Below are positions 32,776 to 43,400 of a DNA stretch of 64,000 bases, in pieces. Under the pieces are notes generated by a model. That model was not told where the DNA came from. It saw nothing but the letters and a program-made list of their open reading frames with translations, and did not search any database. This DNA is from Serripes groenlandicus (taxonomy: Eukaryota; Mollusca; Bivalvia; Cardiida; Cardiidae). The DNA lies in contig JASEVX010000010.1 of the NCBI GenBank assembly GCA_031761405.1, positions 26,187,545-26,251,544 of the forward strand, read 5' to 3'. Both the position numbers and the translations under genes were made by a program. Position 1 is the stretch's first letter; every line of letters starts with the position of its first letter.

Positions 32776-32997
32776 CCCTTACCCTCATATAGACGCTTTC
32801 TGACGCCTTTGCAGCAGACGGCTTTTTGAAAACATAGTGACAAAAGAAGAAATTGCACAAAACGTGCAATTTCTCCTTTTGCCACAATGTTTTCCACTTT
32901 TTGTCATAGGTTATCCATTCAATTATGGAGATTTTCTATTTTTTGACAAAAAACGTTCGAAGTCGTCTGCTGCAGAATTGTCGTATGAGGGAAAGGG
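32776..32997 (+). mobile_element. MITE-A, CTCATA subfamily, nested in a Helitron-like array
   Basis: 222 bp, TTAA at 32772-32775 and 32998-33001. Hairpin GCACAAAACGTGC. The interrupted host reads TTGATTCATC, TTAA, ACATAGCAATCAGGG against TTGATTGGTCAAAAAACATG in relatives. Confidence 0.95.
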
Positions 32998-33139
32998 TTA
33001 AACATAGCAATCAGGGATTGGGCTATTCTGCACTATATGGCTTTTGTGAAAACTTAAAATATTCTCCTCTGAAAGTATCCCCGACTTATTGTCAAATAAT
33101 CATGTGATAGACATGTTCCTTGGGTGAACCCATTTATCA

Positions 33140-33300
33140 CGGGATACGAACCCGGGACCTCTGCTTCATAGAGACCAGAGTTTGAGCCCTGGTTGGGTCG
33201 TACCCAAGAAGACCAAAGTGGATACCCTCATTGACTTCAGAATAAGCATACTAGCAGCATTTGTACCTTACCAAAGAAATGCTGTGATATAACTGATATA
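33140..33300. mobile_element. SINE-like sequence with tRNA-like block
   Basis: GGGATACGAACCCGGGACCT is the reverse of a B-box/T-arm. GTTTGAGCCCTGGTTGGG and GAAATGCTGTGATATAACTG are SINE body and tail in forward sense. Confidence 0.45.
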
Positions 33301-33308
33301 GTGCTTAA

Positions 33309-34175
33309 CCCTTTCTCACTTGTAGACACTTTTGAAAACATTGTGGCAAAAGAAGAAATTGCTCATAGGGAGCAACTTTTAGCTCTACTGGCAAAAGGCC
33401 AGAAGAGCTTATGCTGTGGCTTGGTGTCCGTCGTCCGTGCGTCCATAAACAATTGCTTGTGAACGCGAGTCTTCAATTTTTATTGTGCTTGTGAACACAA
33501 ATATGTCACTCTGAATTTAATTTATTATTATTATAGAGGCTCCATTTACTATCTGATCTTCACCAAACTTAAAAAGTAGTTAAATATTGATGAGAGCTTG
33601 GTTCCTTTCGAAAACCAGCCAGATGTGCCCTTGCATGACTGGATTATGGCCCTTGAAGTTATCAAAATTGCTATAATACAGCTTGTGAATGTGATAAAGT
33701 CTTCAGTTTTGATTGTATCTCCATCAAACTTATGCAATAGTTAGATATCCATGAGAGCTTGGTTCCTTTTGCAAACAAGCCAGATCCACCCATGCAAGGC
33801 TGGGTAATGGCCCTTGAATTTGCCAAAATTGCTATAATAGAGATTGTGAACGCAAAAGAGGCTCCATTTACTATCATTCTGATCTTCACTAAACTTAGAT
33901 AGCAGTTAAATATTGATGAGAGCTCGGTTCCTTTCGAAAACCAGCCAGATGTACCCTTGCATGACTTGATTATGGCCTTGAAATCGTCAAAATTGCTATA
34001 ATACAGCTTGTGAACACAATAGAGCCTCCATTTACTATCCGATCTTCACCATACATTGTACATACATGCTCTGGATTGAAAATGACCAAAGAACCATCCC
34101 AGTAGAGCATAGGCCCTCGTGGGCCTCTTGTTCTTTTTGCCACTGTGTTTTCAATTCTTTTCCGTACATTACACT
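33309..34175. mobile_element. MITE-A split by a Helitron-like element
   Basis: Left part 33309-33376 (CCCTTTCTCACTTGTAGACA.. to GCTCATAGGGAGCAAC). Right part from 34133 resumes CTTTTTGCCACTGTGTTTTC. The right terminus is lost. Confidence 0.7.
33377..34132 (+). mobile_element. Helitron-like element, TAGCTCTACTG family
   Basis: TTTTAGCTCTACTGGCAAAA, then GGCCAGAAGAGCTTATGC. 3' CCAGTAGAGCATAGGCCCTC, then GTGGGCCTCTTGTT. Core unit of about 160-165 bp as in 1308-1960. Confidence 0.85.
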
Positions 34176-34184
34176 TTAATTTAA

Positions 34185-34380
34185 ACCTTTTCCCACAATA
34201 TGACAAATCTGCAGCAGACAACTTTGAAGACATGTAGACAAAAGATAAATTGTTAAATATAATTGAAAACTGTGGCAAATGGAGAAATTGCTCTTTATGA
34301 GCAATTTCTCCTTCTGCAACAATGTTTTCAAAAGAAAAGAATTGCAGAGGCGTTGGAAAGTGTCTGTAAATGGGAAAGGG
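34185..34380 (-). mobile_element. MITE-A, CACATA-like, diverged
   Basis: CCTTTTCCCACAATATGACA to AAATGGGAAAGGG, TTAA after. Hairpin GCTCTTTATGAGC. Confidence 0.7.
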
Positions 34381-34729
34381 TTAAGAGGTTTTCCCAGACT
34401 TTTTTTAACATCCTTTGCTGCAGATTTGTTGCATGTGTAAAAGGGTTAAAACTCTGTAAGCGCCATTGTCATAAAAACCTTTAAGAATATTTGAGGTTTG
34501 TCCAATAGACTGCATTGGAAGAAAAGTACGAAAATTAAAAATATGGGAATGTATCAAATTAAGGGGTTGAGTGGAAAATATTGCCGGAAAAGTAGAAACT
34601 GCTAATTGACATATTTTTTTTTTTTCCTCGCAATGTTTTCAAAGTATTCTTTTACAGATATAGTAACAAACATACGTTTGTGCCTTCCCAACAAATTAAA
34701 GGCTGGGTGATCGATTAAAATTTGACTAA

Positions 34730-34920
34730 GATGAGATCTCTATGTGTCGCCTTGCCAAGGCAATAAGTCTTTGTGGAAAAGCAGCCAGTTGCTTGGGAAG
34801 ATTGTTGTGTGGAGTACTGGTGTGAGAAAACCAGGAAATGCATGAGTAGACAAACTGGCCGCCGTGATATGACTGAGAAATTGTTAAAAACGGCGTTAAA
34901 CCCCAATCAATTAATTGCCA
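34730..34920 (+). mobile_element. SINE 3' body and tail
   Basis: TTGCTTGGGAAGATTGTTGT, GAGTACTGGTGTGAGAAAAC, GCCGCCGTGATATGACTGAG and AACGGCGTTAAACCCCAATC, then AATTAATTG. Almost identical to the 3' half of 7155-7442. Confidence 0.75.
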
Positions 34921-35071
34921 AGGCAAACAAAAAACGAAAAACGAACAGTCTAAATATAAATAGTTATCTATTTAGTAAATTAAACATAAAAAGATATTCA
35001 ACTCATCACAGACATGTTCAAGGTAAAGATTGTTAAATCTGAGATTAGTTGTAGACATAAAAAATAATTAA

Positions 35072-35287
35072 CCCTTTCCCTCATATAGACGCTTTCTGAC
35101 GCAGCAGACAGCTTTTTGAAAACAAGGTGACAAAAGAAGAAATTGCTCAGAACAAGCAATTTCTCCTTTTGCCACAATGTTTTCCACTTTTAGTCATAGG
35201 TTATCCATTCAATTATAGAGATTTTCTATTTTTTGACAAAATATGTTTTAAGTCGTCTGCTGCAGAATTGTGGTATGAGGGAAAGGG
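35072..35287 (+). mobile_element. MITE-A, CTCATA subfamily
   Basis: 216 bp, TTAA both sides. A short deletion removed CCTCT before GCAGCAGAC. Confidence 0.93.
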
Positions 35288-35786
35288 TTAACATAGAAAC
35301 TTCATAGCCTCATCTAAAGACTTGGCCTAAGTAAACAAAACTGGATCACCATAACCTGAAACACTATTTTAACAGTTGTCTGCTTTAAACCATATACAAC
35401 AAATTTGCAGCAGACAACTTCGACAAAAATGCATAATGTTGTAAATCTCACCTATTGACATACCGGTATGTTAATTATTGAATAGATTTGAAAACAATTT
35501 GAAAAAGGAGAAATTGCTCATCGAGTAGTCTGCTGCAAGTATGGATATCTGAACCAATAGCAGCAGACGACTTTTGAAAACCTTGTGGCCAAAGATGAAA
35601 TTGCTCATGATGAGCAATTTCTCCTTTGGCTTCACTGTTTTCAACTTTATTTAACAATTCAGCTATTTTTTATGGAGATTTTTTCCGGTTTTTGTCACCA
35701 TGTTTTCAAAGTCGTCTGCTGTGGATTTGATGTATGTGGGAAATGTTTAAGGTTAATGATGATAGGTGTTTATAATAATAAATTAA

Positions 35787-36000
35787 CCCTTTCCCTCATA
35801 TAGATGCTTTCTGACGCCTCTGCAGCAGACAGCTTTTTGAAAACATAGTGACAAAAGAAGAAATTGCACAAAACGTGCAATTTCTCCTTTTGCCACAATG
35901 TTTTCCACTTTTTGTCATAGGTTATCCATTTAATTATGGAGATTTTTGACAAAATACCTTCACAGTCGTCTGCTGCAGAATTGTCGTATGAGGGAAAGGG
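35787..36000 (+). mobile_element. MITE-A, CTCATA subfamily
   Basis: 214 bp, TTAA at 35783-35786 and 36001-36004. Hairpin GCACAAAACGTGC. Confidence 0.94.
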
Positions 36001-36060
36001 TTAAATATGAATAACACAAATTATCACTATGCATGTGTTACAATTATCACAGACCATTAA

Positions 36061-36286
36061 CCCTTTCCTACCTGCAGACGCATTTTGACATTTAAACGCA
36101 ATAGCAACAGATGACTTTTGAAAACTTTCTGGCCAAATGTGAAATTGACCATGATGAGCAATTTTTCTCTTTTGGCCACAATATTTTCAACTTTGTTTAA
36201 CAATTAAGCTATCTTTTATGCAGATTTTTCAGGTAGTTGTTACTATGTTTAAAAAGTCAACGGCTGCAGATGTGAGAAAGGGGGGG
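36061..36286 (+). mobile_element. MITE-A, diverged
   Basis: TTAA at 36057-36060 and about 36287. CCCTTTCCTACCTGCAGACG to GTGAGAAAGGGGGG. Confidence 0.75.
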
Positions 36287-36416
36287 TTAAAACAGAATAA
36301 TAAATAAAATATAATTTTTGTGAAAGCATTTACAAATATACTGGAATATAATCTGAAAAATTGGACCAATAGTCATTTTTAAAAAAATAAATCTTCTTTG
36401 CACTGCTAGATACCTA

Positions 36417-36671
36417 ACCCTTTCCCACTTGCAGACACTTTTTGACGCATCTGCTGCAGTCGACTTTTATAAACATTGTGGCCAAAGCAGAAATTGCTCA
36501 TAATGGGCAATTACTCTTTTTGGCACAATGTTTACAACACTTTTTTTTTTTTATTGTTAAACCATCATTTTCCAACATGCAACTCATCTGCAGCAATTTC
36601 TCCTTTTTGCCTGGATGTTTTAAAACGTCTGCTGCAAAGGTATCGGAAAAAAAATAAACGTGGGAAAGGGA
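36417..36671 (+). mobile_element. MITE-A, diverged
   Basis: CCCTTTCCCACTTGCAGACA to CGTGGGAAAGGG. Contains an extra segment with CAACTCATCTGCAG, possibly two MITE fragments fused. Confidence 0.65.
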
Positions 36672-36778
36672 GTTAGTATTGCCATATCAAAGGTAAGGTA
36701 CTTGGTGTCGTCCTACCAAGGCGGCAACACGAAAAAGTTGACCTAACAATTTGAACCATGCAAGACCGCAAAATGCTA

Positions 36779-36912
36779 TAATACCATAACAACAGGTCAA
36801 TGTTGTAGTTTAATACCATAACAACAGGTCAATGTTGTAGTATAATACCATAACAACAGGTCAATGTTGTAGTATAATACCATAACAATAGGTCAATGTT
36901 GTAATGTAATAA
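36779..36912 (+). repeat. 32-bp tandem repeat, about 4 copies
   Basis: ATACCATAACAACAGGTCAA, then TGTTGTAGT, repeated at 36781, 36813, 36845 and 36877 with one or two changes. Confidence 0.95.
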
Positions 36913-36953
36913 ACCATAAAAACTGCCATATGATCGCTATCCATTTATTAATT

Positions 36954-37089
36954 ACTAGAATGGAGTGCTCCGCGGAGCACGTGTGTCACCTGCACCTGCT
37001 CATTGAAAGTGTGACGGACAGACAGACAGATGGACAGACGCCGGACAAAAATCCCTAAGTGCCTACCATGCTATGCAGGGTGACACAAT
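36954..37089 (-). mobile_element. Short Helitron-like element with CTAG end
   Basis: On the minus strand the end reads GTGCTCCGCGGAGCAC (16-bp perfect palindrome), TCCATT, CTAG, T. The body contains a short GACA-type run. 136 bp. Confidence 0.6.
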
Positions 37090-37373
37090 AAAACTAAAGA
37101 TTCACTTATGGAAGTCCATTGACTATAACAGTTCTAGGTCATTCATTAACATTTTTCCAGATACAGATGCTTTCTGAACTCACTGCAGAACAGAGCTTTT
37201 GAAAAGATTGTGGCATACGGAGAAATTGCTGAGCAATTTCTCCTTTTGCCACCATGTTTTCAACTTTCTTCAATTTATAGAGATTTTCCATAATTTTGCT
37301 TAGATGTTTTCAAAGTCGTCAGTCTTGCAGATTTTGTTGTAAGAGGAAAAGGGACTCTAACAGTGGATAATCA

Positions 37374-37463
37374 TCAATGTTCTTCATTTCTTTCCTCATC
37401 AAATGTTGTACGTTTTTGGAGTTGTTTCAACATCAACTTCTTCACTGGAATATAGCGACCCAG
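37374..37463 (-). CDS. CAP-Gly/coiled-coil gene, last exon
   Basis: 90 nt. Acceptor attacag, phase 0, encodes LGRYIPVKKLMLKQLQKR then TTFDEERNEEH and TGA at 37374-37376. RYIPV looks like the final strand after the CAP-Gly core. The tail is charged. Confidence 0.88.
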   Translation of the reverse strand: MGRYIPVKKLMLKQLQKRTTFDEERNEEH

Positions 37464-40400
37464 CTGTAATGTAATAAAACAAAGAGTTGTTTCCCTTGTA
37501 TACTTTAATGCACATTTAACCCTTTCCCTCATAGGACAATTCTGCAGCAGACAATCTCTATAACTGAATGGATAACCTATGACTAAAAGTTGAAAACATT
37601 GTGGCAAAAGGAGAAATTGCTTGTTTTGAGCAATATGTTCTTTTGTAACTATGTTTTCAAAAAAGCTGTCTGCTGCAGAGGCATCAGAAAGTGTCTGTAT
37701 GAGGGAAAGGGTTAACATCTGTTCCTTCCGCCAATACAGAGCACGATAACATGTATGTGACTTGGGTGTCTCCGGCCATCTCACCGTAGTTACCGCATTT
37801 TGATTAACAATCAAAACTAGAACTATCACTGAAGATGATAAATACCCCCCTAAACAGCACCTTGACCTACACCATAACTTAATAAGTAAAAGGGCCATAA
37901 CTCTGTAAAATAAGTATAGAAGCTTCATGTAAAATGTTATTGAATTCAACCCAGTGGTTTGTAAGAAATAGGCCGGACAAAATATGCACATCTCCTTTTG
38001 GTATAGAAGCTTCATGTAAAATGTTATTGAATTCCACCCAGTGGTTTGTAAGAAATAGGCCGGACAATATTTACTGAATCAAAAACATAAATATGTGGGT
38101 TTCATGATGATGCATGTTTTCAACAGTTACTGCATTATTACTAAGTAATTCAAACATCGAGGGTTTGGTGTGAAACGGTTGTAACTAAAATAGGTATTTT
38201 TTTTACCAAGGTCAATCACCTCACCATAAAGTCTTTATAAGCGTTAAATCATTTTTCTTGGTTAATAATGGCAATTTAGGTGCCATTGCTCGTTCTGAGC
38301 AATGGCACCTAAATTTTCATTGTTTACAAAGGGGTCTAAATTGCCCCTAAACCAGGGTTTTCAAAATAAGTTTTTAGTTACAACCATTTCACGCCAAGCC
38401 CTCGACATGACACTGGCCTATTTTGAGTATTCAATAAGAATTGGTGAACTATTTCACAGTGCGCACACTCTTTTTTTGGCAACTGTTAGGTCAACATCTG
38501 TTAACCCTTTCCCCCATACGACAACTCTGCAGCAGACGAATTTGAACATATTTTCTTAAAAAAATAGAAAATCTCGATAATTGTATGGATAACCTATTGT
38601 ATGGATAACCTATGACTAAATGTGGAAAACATTGTGGCAAAAGGAGAAATTGCATGTTTTGTGCAATTTCGTCTTTTTTCTCTATGTTTTCAAAAAGCTG
38701 TCTGCTGCAGGGGCATCAGAAAGCCTCTATATGAGGGAAAGGGTTAAAATCATTTCAATTGCAATAGTATGATTAAAATTGCTTCGCAAGTGAACCTGAC
38801 TATAAAGGAGTGTTTGAAGGAATATGTGCGTCACTCGCCAGTAAGTAAGACAGACGGATACATGCAGAAGACGTGCCAAGGCAAGCAAAACAAAAACTCA
38901 TGACGTCTGTTGATGCCTCTGCAGTAGACAACTTTTGAAAACATTGCGGGCAAAAGTTGAAAGTGTTCTGAAGGAGTAAACTCATAAAGCCTTGCATAAT
39001 CTTTCCAACATTGATTTTTATTCTGACATGAAAAAGTTCATAATCATGGGCTGTTTTCAAGGGGAGAAAATGCAGTTTATTTGCAACCCGGTGTAGATTT
39101 AGATCACAATGTGCATCCGTTCAATTTGATTTGTCTCTGCACTAGTTGTCAATTAGTCACAGAGGCATAGACTTTAATCTGATAGCATGGATGCATAGGT
39201 AGTGTGTGTGTAAGGGGGGAGACAGAACCCTTTCCCACATACAACAGCAGAAAACTTTGAAAACATCTAGGCAAAAACAGGGTCAATATCTATAAACGGG
39301 AGAAGTTGAAAACATTGTGGCAAAAGGGAAAAGTTGCTCATTTCTCCCTTTGCCACAATGTTTTCGAAAATCGTCTGCTGCAGATCTACATAAGCGAAAT
39401 GGTTAAAAGGCCTAACTGCCTGACTTACCTTGACATTAAGGACAGAAGTTATCTCCCTTGCTTTATAGAACTTGCCCTGGTCTGAAGGTACAAACATGTA
39501 GCGCTTCCCCTTATGAGTGCCATCAGTGTCCCCAACTGAAATGTACAGTAAATTGTGATTGTTTAAACATGATCAGCTATCTATATTTATTGCATATTTG
39601 ACCCTTTCCCACATACAACAAATCAGCAGCAGTCGACTTTGAAAACACCTGGGCAGAAATATAGAAAATATCTATAGATGTATTTTGTATAATTACTGAA
39701 AGAAATGAAAACATTGTGGCAAAGGGAGAAATTTTTCATTTTGAGCATTTTCTCCTTTTGTTATGAAATGTTTTCAAAAGTCGTTTGCAGCAGAGGCGTC
39801 AGAAAGCATATATATGTGGGAAAGGGTTAAGCAAAGACACATAAAAACAGACCAATTGACGCTTTTGAACTTAATGGCAATGACATTTGTTGGCATAACC
39901 TTTCTCCAGACACATCAGGGATGTTTGTACAACTGTACATTGAAAACAGGAAAGATCCTGATCAGACTGTGTGGAGCACTGTATGATCTAGTTCTTTCAT
40001 TGTTGCAAAATCCTGAATGTTGGTTTTTTGGTGCTGCTACCCCGATTTTTTTATTGATTTTTAAAAAGCTGATATCATTTGAAACTATGTTTTTGTACTA
40101 ACACTGAGACAATTCCTTGGAGTTCTCACATCATAGGTTTATTAAGAAGATGTTAGGAATATAATCATTTGTATTGACCTCTGGCCATGAAATTGTATGC
40201 TCCAATTTGAATCCAAAGTAAGGAAATGAAAACGGACTTAACCCTTTCCAGCATTTAACAAATCTGCAGCAGACCACTTTGAAAACATCTAGGCAAACAT
40301 GTAGAAAACCACTATATATTAAGGTAGAACCATTCAATATGTTGAAAACATTGTGACAAAGGGAGAAATTGCTCATCATGAGCAATTTCTTCTTTTGTCT

Positions 40401-43400
40401 CAATGTTTTCAAAAGTCTTCTGTGTTCAGAGGCGTGTGCAGGGGCGTCAGAAAGCGTCTATATATGGGAGAGGGTCAATTCATTCATTGTCAAAGTTGCC
40501 CTTTGGAGTAGACCTATAAAAAGTTTATTAATTAGTTGAAATGAAGGTTTTAGAATAGCAGAGGTCCAGATAAGGAGGGGTATTCAGCTCTTTTGCCCAC
40601 AATTTCTCTATTATTATTAAAGCAAACCCTATGTTGTGGGTACACAAAATAATTGTCTCACTGAGACGATTCTTTTGAGTACCCACATCATAGGGTTAGA
40701 GAGTCAAATAAGGATTTTAGAACATGCAAAACGCTCTTTATCTATAGCTCTGGAATAGTCTGATTTAACCCTTTCCCACATAACAAAAATCTGCAGCAGA
40801 CTGCATTGAAACCAACTTGGTAAAATTATAGAAGCGCTGAATAAACAAAAAGATATTTATTGAATAGAGTTCAAAACATTGTGGCTAAAGTTGAAATTGC
40901 TCATCATGAGCAATTTCTCCTTTTGTTTCTATGTTTTCAAAAGTTGTCTGCTGCTGAGGCATCAGATAGCATCTGTTTGTGGGAAAGTGTTAAAACATTT
41001 CATGAAATGGGTAGAAAATTTAAATCATGATTATGTAACAGAGTTGAAAACATTGTGGAAAAACGGAAAGAGACTGGAAACAAACAGTTGCACCTTTACG
41101 CACAATGTTTTGAACCATATTCATTTTGTACCGATTTTATTCGTAAAATTTTACAGATGTTACTATATTTGCCTCAGAAGTGTTCAAAGCAGATGACTCT
41201 TAACCCTTTCCCTCATATAGACGCTTTCTGACGCCTCTGCAGCAGACGACTCTTTGAAAACATAGTGACAAAAGAAGAAATTTCTCAAAAAGAGCAATTT
41301 CTCCTTTTGCCACAATGTTTTCCACTTTTAGTCATATGTTATCCATTCAATTATAGATATTTTCTTTTCTTTGACAAAATATGTCTAAAGTCGTCTGCTG
41401 CAGAATTGTCGTATGAGGGAAAGGGTTAATATGTCATTACAGGTAAACGGTTAACTTACCAGGTTCATCCATCCGAATACCAACGAAAACACGAGCGTCG
41501 TATTTGTGTTTGTCTGCTTCGAACTTTCCCATAAACTTTATTATGCCGGTGTAGTTTATTGGTTTCATAACTGTGGAATAAAAAACACAAAGAGCTACAC
41601 GAAAAGCGCAACATTTTAACGTTTGGTTTTGATTTATTGGGGTTCGGTACTGTTTCCAACAAGTTTTCAGTTATATCAGTTATATTCAAGCGACATTACA
41701 CTTGTCCATGTCCAAAAAAGATTTTAAACATTGACAAACTTTAATCCTTTCCCTCATACGACAATTCTGCAGCAGACGACTTTGAACATATTTTCTCAAA
41801 AAATAGAAAATCTCTATAATTGAATGGATAACCTATGACTAAAAGTGGAAAATATTGTGGCAAAAGGAGAAATTGCTCGTTTTGAGCAATTTCTTCTTTT
41901 GTCACTATGTTTTCAAAAAGCCGTCTGCTGAAGAGGAGAGTCAGAAAGCATCTATATGAGGGAAAGGGTTAACTTGTTTAATTTATATAAAATTAGAATC
42001 CACAAAACGGGAATTTCTTTTATGTATTTTGTGAATTGAAAGAAAATGATGGGCAAGTCCTGTTTGCAGGTGTCTTTCATAGACAGTAATTAGAGTGCCG
42101 CGGAGCAAATGCCAAGGCTCGTCTGTTTTTATATTAATTTTTAAATCCAAAAAGAGACATAACTGAATAATCATAGAAGCCAGAGTTATGTGACATGTCT
42201 TATACATATATATTGCTTCTAGGAACATGTGTACCAAGTTTCAGTTGTAAAGGTGTAACCAATTTAGTGTTATGAGGTAAGGTGAAAGTTTTGTGACGAC
42301 GCCAGCGTCAAGGGTATCACAAAAGCAGGACTATTTTTCTTTTGAAAACAGACAAGGTAAAAAGGTCTAGTAATTCCAACATAGATTTTGGTAAGCAGTT
42401 ACCTCTTTTCTTCCCATATTTTGGTGGTTTCTGTTGCCGTGTTAACAACACTCTGTCCCCAACACTTATCACAGCCTGTAATATAGCATCTCTGGCCCTC
42501 GCCGTCAGACGCTTCAGCGGGGCTTCTTGCTCCGGGGTTACACTATCTTCCAAATCAGAATCGTCCGAATGCACTAAATCATCGTCACTAAACACTTCAC
42601 GATCTGACTTATTCCCAGAATTGCACTCTGACAAAGGTTCGTAGTCATTCGATTCGCCCTGAGTACCAATACTATATTCCAACGAGGGTCTGAGTTTTCG
42701 ACTGTTTTCAACGTCGGACTTGTAACAGTTGGGTTTACCATTTTGTAGATATTCCTGTTCAAATGCATTGTTTTTTCGAGGAAGAGAGGATGTGTAAATT
42801 TTGTGTGCCTCCTTTAGAGACGAAGTCCTATGGAAGTTTGATTTACTAGCACTCGACGTATCGGGAGCTGCAGACATTGGTCTCTTACGTTTGGTCGGGG
42901 AATCTTTTATCACATGTCTCAGAAACACTTGATTTTGGTTACTATGGTGTCCATTTTGGTTGCCATGGTTACCATTCTGGATGCCATGGTTTTCATTATT
43001 CTCTATTGAGTAGGGGTTATTATTCACATTGATGTCTTTATGGTAATGAACCTGAAAGGGGGCGGAGCTTCTGTGTCTGGTGGGAGGTGCTGAAGGAGAT
43101 CTATTTTCTGAATGGTCACTTCTTGATGATTCTGATCCATTCCTGAAATAAATTCACACTAAAATGGGTACTATTCCATAGAATGGAGACTATAAATAAC
43201 CCTTTCCCTCATGTAGATGCTTTCTGACGCCTCTGCAGCAGACGGCTTTTTGAAAACATATTGACAAAAGAAGAAATTGCCCTTCAATTATAGAGATTTT
43301 CTATTTTTTGACAAAATATGTTCAAAGTCGTCTGCTGCAGAATTGTCATATGAAAGGGTTAAGGTTCACCATTATTAACAAACAAGAGAATATCTAGATA

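Larger units (their letters stand above)
31684..33130 (+). mobile_element. Helitron-like element, TAGCTCACATGAG family, interrupted twice
   Basis: Fragments 31684-31817, 32422-32771 and 33002-33130 read through as one decayed array. It is interrupted by a TAGCTCCACTG element and by a MITE-A. Confidence 0.7.
30653..37373. other. Convergent intergenic spacer, repeats only
   Basis: Lies between the UBA2 3' end and the stop codon of the minus-strand gene. Apart from possible UTR it holds MITE-A copies, nested Helitron-like elements (31.7-33.1 kb and 33.4-34.1 kb), a SINE tail (34.7-34.9 kb), a 32-bp tandem repeat (36.8-36.9 kb) and a CTAG-ending element (37.0 kb). No open frame here looks like a conserved protein. 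Confidence 0.7.

Noticed and set aside
37374..38015. 213-codon open frame on the minus strand
   Set aside because: Only the last 90 nt are a real exon. The rest runs through an intron containing a MITE-A and a CTAG-ending element.
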